In this document: positions 1-8,430 of the stretch, in pieces
Layout: every line of letters begins with the position of its first letter
How positions within the stretch are numbered: position 1 is the stretch's first letter
Assembly: GCA_021325475.1 (NCBI GenBank)
Contig: JAJPHA010000026.1
Coordinates: forward strand, 1-64,000
Direction: 5' to 3'
DNA length: 64,000 nt
Source: Rhodanobacteraceae bacterium
GTDB taxonomy: Bacteria > Pseudomonadota > Gammaproteobacteria > Xanthomonadales > Rhodanobacteraceae
Translations under genes and position numbers: made by a program
Notes under the pieces: model-generated
Database searches by the model: none
What the model was told of the DNA's origin: nothing
What the model saw: only the letters and a program-made list of their open reading frames with translations

Positions 1-245
1 GCGACGGCGGCGGGCATCGATGCCGGTTCCGTGGCGACCACGGGCGCGACCGCGTCGGTCGCTTGCGTCACCGTCGGCGCGATCTCCTCGTCGCCGGCGC
101 AGGGGGGATTCGTTGTAATCATGGTGGCGGGAACTACGGCATCAAAGAACGAAAGTTGTTGTGGCTCGACGCACGGCGGCGCGTCGGCTTCGGCGCCAGG
201 CGCGATGGCGGTCTGCGGACGCTCATCCGGCGACACGGCGTTCAT
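1..245 (-). CDS. Partial RodZ-like protein, N-terminal part only
   Basis: Open frame of 81 codons that starts at ATG 245-243 and runs off the left edge. The visible residues are acidic, Pro/Ala-rich and low in complexity, with no helix-turn-helix yet. The ATG lies just past the pilF stop (TGA 249-247), so translation is probably coupled. In Gammaproteobacteria the gene after rlmN-pilF is usually rodZ, a helix-turn-helix membrane protein of the cell-shape machinery; that position is the only reason for the name. The long disordered start would be unusual for RodZ, whose DNA-binding-like domain normally begins near residue 10. Confidence 0.45.
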   Translation of the reverse strand, partial: MNAVSPDERPQTAIAPGAEADAPPCVEPQQLSFFDAVVPATMITTNPPCAGDEEIAPTVTQATDAVAPVVATEPASMPAAV

Positions 246-246
246 C

Positions 247-1038
247 TCAGTGCGCCTCCGGCGTCGCGGCATCGAGCGAGCGCGCCTGCTCGGAGTCCGG
301 GAAGGCGTCGCGCAGGCGTTTGGCGTAATCGCGCGCGGTGTCGGCGTGACCGAGCTTCACCTCGATGTTGCGCGCCAGCAGCAACGCCGCCGGATCCGGC
401 TTGCCGATCGCCTCGAAGCGCTGGATGAAGGCGCGCGCGCGGAAGAACTCGTTCTTGCGATACAGCACTTCGGCCAATTGGTAGAGCGCGACCGGGTTGT
501 TCGGATTGGTCTCGAGCGCGCGGCGGAAGTCGGCCTCGGCCTCGTCGAGATGGCCGTCGCCCTGTTTCAACAGGCACACCCCGGCATTGGTATACAAGGC
601 ATCGGGCGTCTTGTAGAACGGATCCTCCATCGCCCGCGCGAAGTACTGCTGCGCCTGCGCGTACTTGCCGGCGGCGCACAGGAACTGACCGTAATTGTTG
701 TTGGCATCGCCCGACTTCGGCGCCAGTTCGACCGCGCGCGCGTAGTGCTGCTCGGCGGCGCCGACGTTGCCGATGCGCTCGTAGAGCACGGCGATCACGG
801 TGTGCGCATCGACGTAGTTCGGGTCGTACTGCAAGGCCTTCTGCAGATTTTCCAGCGCCAGATCGAGCTTGCCGCGCTGCATGTAGCGCTGGCCGAGCTC
901 GACGCGCACGCGCGCGGCCTCTTCGCGCTTGTCCTGCTTCGACTCGGCCACGCCGCGGCTGCCGCCGGCGGCCATGCAGGCCGCGAGCAACGCGCCGGCG
1001 CAGCCCACCGCGAGCGTTCGCCGCAGCTCACGCCACAT
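247..1038 (-). CDS. pilF: Type IV pilus biogenesis/stability lipoprotein PilF (PilW)
   Basis: 263-residue TPR lipoprotein that in pseudomonads and relatives pilots the PilQ secretin to the outer membrane for type IV pilus assembly. The N-terminus is basic followed by a hydrophobic stretch and a lipobox (LLAAC), so the mature protein should be lipid-anchored. Several 34-residue TPR units follow, with the recurring NP/DPN-x-A patterns. I start at ATG 1038 because it directly precedes the signal peptide; an upstream in-frame start at 1095 would bury the signal. The start overlaps the end of rlmN by 11 bases, so it belongs to the ndk-rlmN-pilF operon. Confidence 0.9.
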   Translation of the reverse strand: MWRELRRTLAVGCAGALLAACMAAGGSRGVAESKQDKREEAARVRVELGQRYMQRGKLDLALENLQKALQYDPNYVDAHTVIAVLYERIGNVGAAEQHYARAVELAPKSGDANNNYGQFLCAAGKYAQAQQYFARAMEDPFYKTPDALYTNAGVCLLKQGDGHLDEAEADFRRALETNPNNPVALYQLAEVLYRKNEFFRARAFIQRFEAIGKPDPAALLLARNIEVKLGHADTARDYAKRLRDAFPDSEQARSLDAATPEAH

Positions 1039-2137
1039 GGCGCGCGCCCTCCTCCAGCCGGCGGCGGAATTCGGCCTGGCGCCGGGTACGATCAAGCACC
1101 TGCCCCTTCAACTGGCCGCAGGCCGCGTCGATGTCGTCGCCGCGCGTGCGCCGCACCGTGGTGAGCACGCCGGCATCGAGCAGGATCTTCTGGAAGGCGC
1201 GGATCGTCGCCTCGTCGGAACGCTCGAACACGGTGCCGGCGAAGGTGTTGAACGGAATCAGATTGACCTTGCTCGGCAATCGGCGCATCAGCTTGATCAG
1301 TTGCCGCGCGTGCTCGGGCCGATCGTTCACGCCGCGCAGCATCGTGTACTCGAACGTGATCGAGGTGCGCGGCCGGCGCGCGGCGTAGCGCTGGCATGCC
1401 GCGATCAGTTCGTCGATCGGATATTTCTTGTTGAGCGGCACCAGTTGCGTGCGCAGCTCGTCGTTGGGCGCGTGCAGCGACACCGCGAGCGAGACGTCGG
1501 CGACTTCGCCGAGGCGATCGATCATCGGCACCAGTCCCGCCGTCGACAGCGTCACGCGCTTGTTGGCGAGCCCGAAGCCGAGGTCGTCGCGCATCACGCT
1601 CATCGCCCGCACGACGTTGTCGAAATTGAGCAGCGGCTCGCCCATGCCCATCATCACCACATTGGTGAGCTTGCGCTGCCGATGCGGCACGTTGCCGAGA
1701 TGGCGCGCCGCGACGAACACCTGACCGACGATCTCGGCGGTGGCCAGATTGCGGTTGAAGCCCTGCGTGCCGGTCGAGCAGAACCGGCAGTTGAGCCCGC
1801 AGCCGATTTGCGAGGACACGCACAGCGTGCCGCGGTTCGATTCCGGGATGAACACCGTCTCGACCGCGTTGCCGCCGTCCATGCCGAGCAGCCACTTGTG
1901 GGTGGCGTCGGCGGCCTGCTTCTCGAACAGGATCTTCGGCGGCACGATCTCGGCGACGGCCTCGAGCTTTTCGCGCAAGGCCTTGCCGACATCGGTCATC
2001 TGCGCGAACTCGGTGACGTGGCGGTGATAGATCCACTTCATCACCTGCTCGGCGCGATACGGCTTCTCGCCGAGCTCGGCGAACAGGTCGCGCAAGCCGT
2101 GCCGATCGTAGTCGAGCAGATTGAGTTTCGTCGTCAC
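1028..2137 (-). CDS. rlmN: Dual-specificity RNA methyltransferase RlmN (23S rRNA A2503 / tRNA A37)
   Basis: 369-residue radical-SAM enzyme that methylates C2 of A2503 in 23S rRNA and A37 of some tRNAs. The cluster-binding motif CGLNCRFC followed by STGTQGF is present at about residues 116-130, and the N-terminal RlmN accessory domain ([22 protein letters not shown]) precedes it. A catalytic Cys lies near the C-terminus (DIDAACGQL). Length is typical for the family. It begins 12 bases after ndk and overlaps pilF, a common gammaproteobacterial order. Confidence 0.97.
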   Translation of the reverse strand: MTTKLNLLDYDRHGLRDLFAELGEKPYRAEQVMKWIYHRHVTEFAQMTDVGKALREKLEAVAEIVPPKILFEKQAADATHKWLLGMDGGNAVETVFIPESNRGTLCVSSQIGCGLNCRFCSTGTQGFNRNLATAEIVGQVFVAARHLGNVPHRQRKLTNVVMMGMGEPLLNFDNVVRAMSVMRDDLGFGLANKRVTLSTAGLVPMIDRLGEVADVSLAVSLHAPNDELRTQLVPLNKKYPIDELIAACQRYAARRPRTSITFEYTMLRGVNDRPEHARQLIKLMRRLPSKVNLIPFNTFAGTVFERSDEATIRAFQKILLDAGVLTTVRRTRGDDIDAACGQLKGQVLDRTRRQAEFRRRLEEGARHVA

Positions 2138-2149
2138 GGCTCCGGGACC

Positions 2150-2575
2150 TCAGCGCGGGCACAGCTCCGTGCCCGAGAAAAAGTACGCAATTTCCACTTT
2201 TGCCGTTTCCGGCGCGTCGGAGCCGTGCACGGCGTTGGCGTCGATCGACTGCGCGAAATCGGCGCGGATCGTGCCGGGCGCGGCCTTCTTCGGATCGGTG
2301 GCGCCCATCAGATCGCGGTTCTTCTGGATCGCGCCTTCGCCCTCGAGCACCTGGATCATCACCGGCCCGGAGATCATGAACTCGACCAGCGGCTGGAAGA
2401 ACGGCCGCTCGCGATGCACCGCATAGAACCCTTCGGCTTCCGCGCGCGACAACTGCTTCATCTTGGCGGCGACGATCTTCAAGCCGGCCTTTTCGAATCG
2501 CGTGTAGATTTCACCGATGACGTTCTTCGCCACGGCATCGGGTTTGATGATGGACAAGGTGCGCTCCAGCGCCAT
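2150..2575 (-). CDS. ndk: Nucleoside diphosphate kinase
   Basis: 141 residues, the normal length. It transfers the gamma-phosphate between nucleoside triphosphates and diphosphates through a phospho-histidine; the active-site context NAVHGSD is present near residue 117, and the start [15 protein letters not shown] is the canonical N-terminus. I reject a longer in-frame start at 2638 because the 21 extra residues match nothing in the family and ATG 2575 has a GGAGA-type ribosome site upstream. First gene of the ndk-rlmN-pilF operon. Confidence 0.97.
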   Translation of the reverse strand: MALERTLSIIKPDAVAKNVIGEIYTRFEKAGLKIVAAKMKQLSRAEAEGFYAVHRERPFFQPLVEFMISGPVMIQVLEGEGAIQKNRDLMGATDPKKAAPGTIRADFAQSIDANAVHGSDAPETAKVEIAYFFSGTELCPR

Positions 2576-2741
2576 GCAGTCGTCTCCGCTTCGGTGCAGT
2601 AGTGAGGAAAATCCCCGGAATGCGAATCGTAGCACCAAATTCGCGGCATTCCACGGGGTTAGCTCACAAAATGGCGGACAATTCTAGTTCCGCCGGGGGC
2701 GGCGATCCGCCGGTCCGCCCGGTGGTGGCAGGCTGCGCGCG

Positions 2742-2787
2742 TTGACCGGTGCGCCGCCTCCGCCCTATCCTTCAAACGCCCGTTTGA
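2742..2787 (+). promoter_or_regulatory. Promoter with overlapping PsrA-like operator for the TetR-fad operon
   Basis: Sigma-70-like hexamers TTGACC (2742-2747) and TATCCT (2766-2771) are 18 bp apart. A perfect 7-bp inverted repeat TCAAACG-CC-CGTTTGA (2772-2787) starts directly after the -10. It contains CAAAC-N4-GTTTG, which fits the published form of the Pseudomonas PsrA fatty-acid-responsive operator. It sits 45 bp ahead of the TetR gene. A repressor bound here would block initiation. That the neighbouring regulator binds it is inference. Confidence 0.6.
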
Positions 2788-2832
2788 GCGCGCGCCGGGT
2801 GGAACGATCGCCCGGCGCCGGCGGACCGACGC

Positions 2833-3450
2833 GTGAACTCGCCCCATTTCTCGACCAAACAACGGATCCTCGATTCGGCCGAAGCGCTGTTCGCGCGCCA
2901 TGGCTTCGCCGGCGCCTCGCTGCGCCAGGTCACGGCCGCGGCCAAGGTGAATCTGGCGGCGGTCAACTACCACTTCGGCTCCAAGGAAAACCTCATCAAC
3001 GAGGTGTTCCGGCGCCGCCTCGACGTGCTCAACAGCGAGCGCCTGCAGGCGCTTTCCGCCGCCCTCGCGGCGCCGGAGGTGCGCCTGGAAGACGTGCTCG
3101 CGGCCTTCATCCGCCCGGCCCTGGCCATGGCCCAGGACGAGCACGGCGGCGCCGGCTTCGTCCGCGTGCTGGCGCGGGCGTATGCCGAGCACAACACGCA
3201 ATTGCGCAAGTTCCTGCACGACAACTACAGCCCGACGCTCAAGCAGTTCGCCGCGGCGTTCGCCCGGTTGCTGCCGCATCTGGACAAGCAGGAACTGTAC
3301 TGGCGGCTCGACATCGTCAGCGGCGCGCTCACCTATGCGATGGCCGATTTCGGCCTGATCAAGCGCCGCGGCACCACACCGCAGCAGCACCAGGAACTGG
3401 CCGTCCAGCATCTGATCAAGTTCGCCGCCGCCGGATTGCGCGCGCCGTGA
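2833..3450 (+). CDS. TetR/AcrR-family regulator, PsrA-like, of fatty-acid beta-oxidation
   Basis: 205 residues with a GTG start. The N-terminal TetR helix-turn-helix is clear (RILDSAEALFARHGF near residue 10, then NLAAVNYHFGSKENL near 40). The C-terminal half is the variable ligand domain. It lies 41 bp ahead of a beta-oxidation multifunctional gene on the same strand, and a CAAAC-N4-GTTTG palindrome overlaps its own promoter. By comparison with PsrA of Pseudomonas, it probably represses itself and the downstream fad genes until long-chain acyl-CoA or fatty acid releases it. The regulatory assignment is inference from context and operator. Confidence 0.85.
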   Translation: MNSPHFSTKQRILDSAEALFARHGFAGASLRQVTAAAKVNLAAVNYHFGSKENLINEVFRRRLDVLNSERLQALSAALAAPEVRLEDVLAAFIRPALAMAQDEHGGAGFVRVLARAYAEHNTQLRKFLHDNYSPTLKQFAAAFARLLPHLDKQELYWRLDIVSGALTYAMADFGLIKRRGTTPQQHQELAVQHLIKFAAAGLRAP

Positions 3451-3491
3451 CGCCCGAATCTCCCGAATATCGACCACCCGCGAGTATCCTC

Positions 3492-5870
3492 ATGACTACC
3501 CCGTCGCTACGCATCCGCAAGGCCGCCGTCCTCGGCGCGGGCGTGATGGGCGCGCAGATCGCCGCGCACCTGACCAACGCCAATGTCGAGACCGTGCTGT
3601 TCGACCTGCCCGCCAAGGACGGCGATCCGAACGGCATCGTGCTCAAGGCCATCGACAATCTGAAGAAGCTCTCGCCGGCGCCGCTGGCGGACAAGTCGCG
3701 CGCCGGTGCCATCGTGCCGGCCAACTACGACCAGCACCTCGAGCTGCTGCGCGGCTGCGACCTGATCATCGAGGCGATCGCCGAACGACTGGACTGGAAG
3801 CGCGATCTGTATGCGCGGATCGCCCCGTACCTGGCCAAGACCGCCGTGCTCGCCAGCAATACTTCTGGCTTGAGTATCAATGCCTTGGCGGATGTTCTTG
3901 ACGAAAGTCTTCATCACCGGTTCTGCGGCGTGCATTTCTTCAATCCGCCGCGTTACATGCACTTGGTCGAGCTCATCCCCTGCGCCAAGACCGACCGCGC
4001 CGTGCTGGACGGCCTCGAGGCGTTTCTCACCACCACCCTCGGCAAGGGCGTGGTCTTCGCCAAGGACACGCCGAACTTCATCGGCAATCGCATCGGCGTG
4101 TTCTCGATGCTGGCGACGATGCATCACACCGAGCAGTACGGGCTGCCCTACGACGTCGTCGATGCGCTCACCGGCCCGGCGATCGGCCATCCGAAGAGCG
4201 CGACCTACCGCACCGCCGACGTGGTCGGCCTGGACACCATGGGCCACGTCATCAAGACCATGCAGGAGCAGTTGCCGAACGATCCGTGGCATCGTTACTT
4301 CAAGTCGCCGGCGGTGATCGAGGCACTGATCGCCAAAGGCGCGCTCGGCCAGAAGAGCGGCGCCGGCTTCTTTCGCAAGGTCGGCAAGGAGATCCTGGTG
4401 CTCGACCCGGCCAAGGCCGACTACGTGCCGCAGACCGGCAAGGTCAGCGACGAGGTGGCCGCGATCCTCAAGCTCAAGAACCCGGCCGAGCAGTTCGCCA
4501 GGTTGCGCGCGAGCAAGGACCCGCAGGCGCAGTTCCTGTGGGCGATCCATCGCGACCTGTTCCACTATGCCGCCTGGTGTCTTGCCGACATCGCCGACTC
4601 GGCGCGCGACGTCGATTTCGCCATGCGCTGGGGCTACGGCTGGAAGCTCGGCCCGTTCGAGACTTGGCAGGCGGCCGGCTGGGCCGACGTGGCGCGCTCG
4701 ATCGCCGAGGACATCGCCGCCGGCAAGGCGATGAGCAGCCAACCCCTGCCCGCCTGGGCGAGCGACCCCGCGCGCCGCGGCGTGCACGACGCGGACGGTT
4801 CCTATTCGGCCGCGACCGGCCGCCAGGTGCCCCGCTCCACGGCGCCGGTCCATCGCCGCCAGTTGTTTCCGGAAACCGTGCTCGGCACGAGCCTCGATCG
4901 CGGCACGACGATCTTCGAAACCGACGAGGCGCGGCTGTGGAATCTGGGCGGCGACGACATCGCCATTCTCTCGTTCAAGACCAAGATGCACACCTTGAGC
5001 GCCGGCGTGATCGATGCGGTGCAGCGCGCGATCGACACCGCCGAGCGCGACCACAAGGCGCTGGTGATCTGGCAGGACAGCGAGCCGTTCAGCGCCGGCG
5101 CCAACCTGAGCGAGGCGGTCGCCCTGCTCAAGGCGGGCCGGATCGCCGAATTCGAGGCATTCGTCGCGCGCTTCCAGGAGACCAGCCAGCGCCTCAAGTT
5201 CGCGCTCGTGCCGGTGGTCGCCGCGGTGCGCGGCATGGCGCTCGGCGGCGGCTGCGAGTTGCAGATGCACTGCGCGCGCACGGTGGCGGCGCTGGAGAGC
5301 TACATCGGTCTGGTCGAAGCCGGTGTCGGCCTGCTGCCGGCCGGCGGCGGGTTGAAGGAAATCGCCATCCGCGCCGCGCAACAAGCCGTCGGCGGCGACG
5401 TGTTCGGTGCCTTGCGGGCGTATTTCGAAACGGTGGCAATGGCCAAGGTCTCGGGCAGCGCGCTCGAAGCCAGGGAACTCGGCCTGCTCCGCCCGAGCGA
5501 CGTCGTCGTGTTCCATGCCGACGAGTTGCTGTACGTGGCCAAGAACGAAGCGAACGCGCTCGCCGAATCGGGCTGGCGGCCGCCGTTGCCGAACCGGCAG
5601 ATCCCGGTCGCCGGCGACGTCGGCGCGGCGACGTTCAAGGCCAGCCTGGTCAATATGCTCGAAGGCCGCTTCATTTCGCCGCACGACATGGAAGTCGCCG
5701 GTCGCATCGCCGAGGTGCTGTGCGGCGGTGCGATCGAGCGCGGCTCGCTGGTCGACGAACCATGGCTGCTCGACCTCGAACGCCGGCACTTCGTCGCGCT
5801 CGCGCAAATGCCGAAGACGCAGGAGCGCATCGCGCATACGCTGGCGACGGGCAAGCCGTTGCGGAACTGA
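3492..5870 (+). CDS. 3-hydroxyacyl-CoA dehydrogenase / enoyl-CoA hydratase fusion (FadN/FadB-type)
   Basis: 792-residue bifunctional beta-oxidation enzyme. The NAD-binding 3-hydroxyacyl-CoA dehydrogenase comes first (GAGVMGAQIA near residue 14; HFFNPPRYMHLVE near 150; NFIGNRIG near 195), and the crotonase-fold hydratase follows (oxyanion-hole segment FSAGANLSE near 535; GMALGGGCELQMH near 580). This order is that of FadN-like proteins and the reverse of E. coli FadB. I start at ATG 3492, just before the Rossmann fold. It forms an operon with the TetR gene upstream and the thiolase downstream, separated from the latter by a heptamer-repeat hairpin. A short AT-rich codon island lies at 3858-3912. 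Confidence 0.93.
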   Translation: MTTPSLRIRKAAVLGAGVMGAQIAAHLTNANVETVLFDLPAKDGDPNGIVLKAIDNLKKLSPAPLADKSRAGAIVPANYDQHLELLRGCDLIIEAIAERLDWKRDLYARIAPYLAKTAVLASNTSGLSINALADVLDESLHHRFCGVHFFNPPRYMHLVELIPCAKTDRAVLDGLEAFLTTTLGKGVVFAKDTPNFIGNRIGVFSMLATMHHTEQYGLPYDVVDALTGPAIGHPKSATYRTADVVGLDTMGHVIKTMQEQLPNDPWHRYFKSPAVIEALIAKGALGQKSGAGFFRKVGKEILVLDPAKADYVPQTGKVSDEVAAILKLKNPAEQFARLRASKDPQAQFLWAIHRDLFHYAAWCLADIADSARDVDFAMRWGYGWKLGPFETWQAAGWADVARSIAEDIAAGKAMSSQPLPAWASDPARRGVHDADGSYSAATGRQVPRSTAPVHRRQLFPETVLGTSLDRGTTIFETDEARLWNLGGDDIAILSFKTKMHTLSAGVIDAVQRAIDTAERDHKALVIWQDSEPFSAGANLSEAVALLKAGRIAEFEAFVARFQETSQRLKFALVPVVAAVRGMALGGGCELQMHCARTVAALESYIGLVEAGVGLLPAGGGLKEIAIRAAQQAVGGDVFGALRAYFETVAMAKVSGSALEARELGLLRPSDVVVFHADELLYVAKNEANALAESGWRPPLPNRQIPVAGDVGAATFKASLVNMLEGRFISPHDMEVAGRIAEVLCGGAIERGSLVDEPWLLDLERRHFVALAQMPKTQERIAHTLATGKPLRN

Positions 5871-5874
5871 AAAC

Positions 5875-5947
5875 CAGGGCCGAGGGCCAAGAGCCAAGAG
5901 CCGAAAAGCCGCACCCTCAGCCCTCGGCCCTCACCCCTCAGCCCTTA
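5875..5947 (+). repeat. Degenerate heptamer array with inverted arms (array A)
   Basis: The gap between the two fad genes holds purine-rich 7-mers (CGAGGGC, CAAGAGC and variants) on the left and their reverse-complement type (CCTCAGC, CCTCGGC, CCTCACC) on the right. The arms could pair into a hairpin just ahead of the thiolase ribosome site. The period is 7 bp, not the exact sequence. Similar arrays lie at 25145-25217 and 49279-49472. Confidence 0.7.
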
Positions 5948-5965
5948 TCTCCGAAGGACTCCTCC

Positions 5966-7162
5966 ATGAACCGCCAAATCCAAGACGCCTACATCGTCGC
6001 CGCCGTGCGCACGCCGGTCGGCAAGGCCCCGCGCGGCGTGTTCCGCAACACCCGTCCGGACGATCTGCTCGCCTTCGCCATCGATGCTGCATTGTCCCGA
6101 ATTCCACAAGTGGACAAAGCGCACATCGAGGACGTCATCATCGGCTGCGCCATGCCCGAGGCCGAGCAGGGCATGAACGTCGCGCGCATCGCCGTGCTGC
6201 TCGCCGGCCTGCCGCACGGCGTGCCCGCGGTGACGATCAATCGCTTCTGCTCCTCGGGGTTGCAGGCAGTGGCGATGGCCGCCGACCGCATCCGCCTCGG
6301 TGAAGCGGATTTGATGATCGGCGGCGGCACCGAAAGCATGAGCATGGTGCCGATGATGGGCTTCCATCCGGTGTTCAACCCGGCCATCTTCCGCGACGAG
6401 CACATTGGCATCGCCTACGGCATGGGCATCACCGCCGAGAAGGTCGCCGAGCGCTGGAAGGTGACGCGCGAGCAGCAGGACGAATTCGCCGTCGCCAGCC
6501 ACGCCAAGGCGCTGGCCGCGATCCAGAACGGCGAGTTCGCCGACGAGATCGCGCCGTACACGCTGGCCGACCATTACCCCGATCTCGGCCAACGCGGCAT
6601 CGTCGACGATACGCGCGTGATCCGCAACGACGAGGGTCCGCGCCCCGGCACCACGGCGGACGCGCTGGCCCGGCTGAAACCGGTATTCCGCGCCAACGGC
6701 ACGGTGACCGCCGGCAATTCCTCGCAGATGTCGGACGGCGCCGCGGCGGTGGTGCTGGCCAGTGAGAAGGCGATCAAGCAATACGGCCTCACCCCGCTCG
6801 CGCGGTTCGTCGGCTTCGATGTCGCCGGCGTGCCGCCGGAGATCATGGGCATCGGTCCCAAGGAAGCGATTCCGAAGGTCTGCCGGCGCACCGGCGTCAC
6901 ACCGGACGCGCTCGACTGGATCGAACTCAACGAAGCCTTCGCGGCGCAGGCGCTGGCGGTGATCCAGGATCTCGGCCTCGACCCGGCCAGGGTCAATCCG
7001 CTCGGCGGCGCGATCGCGCTCGGTCATCCGCTCGGCGCGACCGGCGCGGTGCGCATCGCCACGCTGGTCCATGGCCTGCGCCGGCGCAAGCAGAAGTACG
7101 GCATGGTGACGATGTGCATCGGCACCGGCATGGGCGCGGCGGGGATCTTCGAGGCGGTGTAG
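5966..7162 (+). CDS. Acetyl-CoA C-acyltransferase (3-ketoacyl-CoA thiolase)
   Basis: 398-residue thiolase that cleaves 3-ketoacyl-CoA with CoA in the last step of beta-oxidation. The nucleophilic Cys (NRFCSSGLQA near residue 95), the GGGTESMS motif, the NEAFAAQ motif, the His of GHPLGATG and the second Cys of CIGTGMG near the C-terminus are all present. Start ATG 5966 follows a GAAGGA ribosome site. Third gene of the TetR-fad operon; with the upstream protein it supplies hydratase, dehydrogenase and thiolase steps. Confidence 0.95.
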   Translation: MNRQIQDAYIVAAVRTPVGKAPRGVFRNTRPDDLLAFAIDAALSRIPQVDKAHIEDVIIGCAMPEAEQGMNVARIAVLLAGLPHGVPAVTINRFCSSGLQAVAMAADRIRLGEADLMIGGGTESMSMVPMMGFHPVFNPAIFRDEHIGIAYGMGITAEKVAERWKVTREQQDEFAVASHAKALAAIQNGEFADEIAPYTLADHYPDLGQRGIVDDTRVIRNDEGPRPGTTADALARLKPVFRANGTVTAGNSSQMSDGAAAVVLASEKAIKQYGLTPLARFVGFDVAGVPPEIMGIGPKEAIPKVCRRTGVTPDALDWIELNEAFAAQALAVIQDLGLDPARVNPLGGAIALGHPLGATGAVRIATLVHGLRRRKQKYGMVTMCIGTGMGAAGIFEAV

Positions 7163-7189
7163 CGGAACGCCGGCCGCGTCCCCGCGCCG

Positions 7190-8377
7190 CTAGGCGAGCT
7201 TCGGCAACCGGCCGCGCAAGCTGTCGGCATCGTGCGGTCCGGGTTCGACGATGAGTTCGCGCGCGGCCTCGACCTGGCCCCAGACGTTCCATAGCAGCAC
7301 GCCGCGCACGCGGCCGCCGTCGAGGTAGTACACCACGCCCTCGTGGTACGGCTGCGTCCACTGTTCGACGATGTCGAGACGATCGTCGAGCGTGCCGACC
7401 GCCTCGTAGCCGAGGTCGAACATATCGGAATAGAAGAACGGCAGCGTGGTGTAGGGCTCGTCCTCGCCCGTCATCATGCGCCCGGCATGGTGGCCCATGC
7501 TGATCGCGGCGTTCTCGTGCTCCACGCGCACATGCGCGCCGAGCGCGGCGCAGGGGAAACGGGCGACGTCGCCGGCGGCGAAGATGTCGGGATCGGTCGT
7601 GCGCAGACGGTCGTCCACGACGATGCCGTCGTCGAACGCCAATCCCGCCTGCTGCGCGAGCTGCGTGTTCGGGGTCACGCCGAGTCCGGCCACGACGGCA
7701 TCGACGGCGAGCCTGGTGCCGTCGGCGAGCGCGAGTTCGGCGCCGCTCTCGCCGGCGCGGCCGCCGCCGACGCGCGCGCCCGGACGGGCGTCGACACCGC
7801 GCTCGCGATAGTAGCCGTTGAGGAATTCGGCGAGTGCGGCGGGATAACGGCCGGCGCCGATCGCGGCACCGGGAAACAGCAGCGTGACCCGGCAGCCTTG
7901 CCCGGCCAACGCCGCGGCGAGCTCGCTGCCGATGAAGCCGCCGCCGACCACGGCGATGTGCGCACCGGCCACGGCCAAGCGGCGCAGGGCGAGGTAATCG
8001 TCGAGGGTGCGGAAGTCGATCGCGCGCTTGCCCGCGAACGGCAGGCGTCGCGGCGCGGCGCCGGTGGCGAGCAGCAGGCAGCGATAGCCATAGGTGTCGC
8101 CGCGGTCGTCGCGCGCGCGGCGCGCCGTGCGATCGAGGGTGACGATCCGCCGACCGAGATGCAGCTTCGCCACCGCTTTCGTGCCGAGATCGATCGCCTC
8201 GACCGACTTGTCGCCCTTCCACAGGGTTTTCGACAGCGGTGGCCGTTCGTACGGCGCATGCTTGTCGTCACCGACGATGCCGATGCGCGCCTGCGGCGCG
8301 CGCTCGTGGATGGCCTTGACCGCGGCGTCGGCGGTCATGCCCGCGCCGACGATCAGATAATCGTACCGGTACTCCAT
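7190..8377 (-). CDS. FAD/NAD(P)-dependent oxidoreductase, ferredoxin-reductase/AIF-like
   Basis: 395 residues. Two dinucleotide-binding motifs are visible: LIVGAGMTADAAVKAI at the N-terminus (FAD) and AVVGGGFIGSELAAAL near residue 150 (NAD(P)H), plus the FAD-binding DIFAAGDVA near 285. The C-terminal part (LLWNVWGQVEAARELI) resembles the AIF/rubredoxin-reductase dimerisation domain. Such proteins pass electrons from NAD(P)H to ferredoxins, rubredoxins or quinone-like acceptors. No dedicated partner gene lies beside it, so its acceptor is unknown. It converges with the fad operon and follows the beta-helix gene by 53 bp. Confidence 0.85.
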   Translation of the reverse strand: MEYRYDYLIVGAGMTADAAVKAIHERAPQARIGIVGDDKHAPYERPPLSKTLWKGDKSVEAIDLGTKAVAKLHLGRRIVTLDRTARRARDDRGDTYGYRCLLLATGAAPRRLPFAGKRAIDFRTLDDYLALRRLAVAGAHIAVVGGGFIGSELAAALAGQGCRVTLLFPGAAIGAGRYPAALAEFLNGYYRERGVDARPGARVGGGRAGESGAELALADGTRLAVDAVVAGLGVTPNTQLAQQAGLAFDDGIVVDDRLRTTDPDIFAAGDVARFPCAALGAHVRVEHENAAISMGHHAGRMMTGEDEPYTTLPFFYSDMFDLGYEAVGTLDDRLDIVEQWTQPYHEGVVYYLDGGRVRGVLLWNVWGQVEAARELIVEPGPHDADSLRGRLPKLA

Positions 8378-8430
8378 GGCCGCACTCCGCGGAGCCGGGC
8401 GATCAGCATACCGCGCGGCGCGGAGGCAGG

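Noticed and set aside
929-2602. Long plus-strand frame across rlmN and ndk
   Set aside because: Shadow of genes with clear catalytic motifs on the minus strand.
2742-3491. Upstream extension of the hydroxyacyl-CoA dehydrogenase frame to 2742
   Set aside because: It overlaps the TetR gene in another frame and adds low-complexity residues; the Rossmann motif starts right after ATG 3492.
5875-5947. Heptamer repeats as a CRISPR array
   Set aside because: Units are 7 bp with no spacers, arms are inverted, and no cas genes are present.
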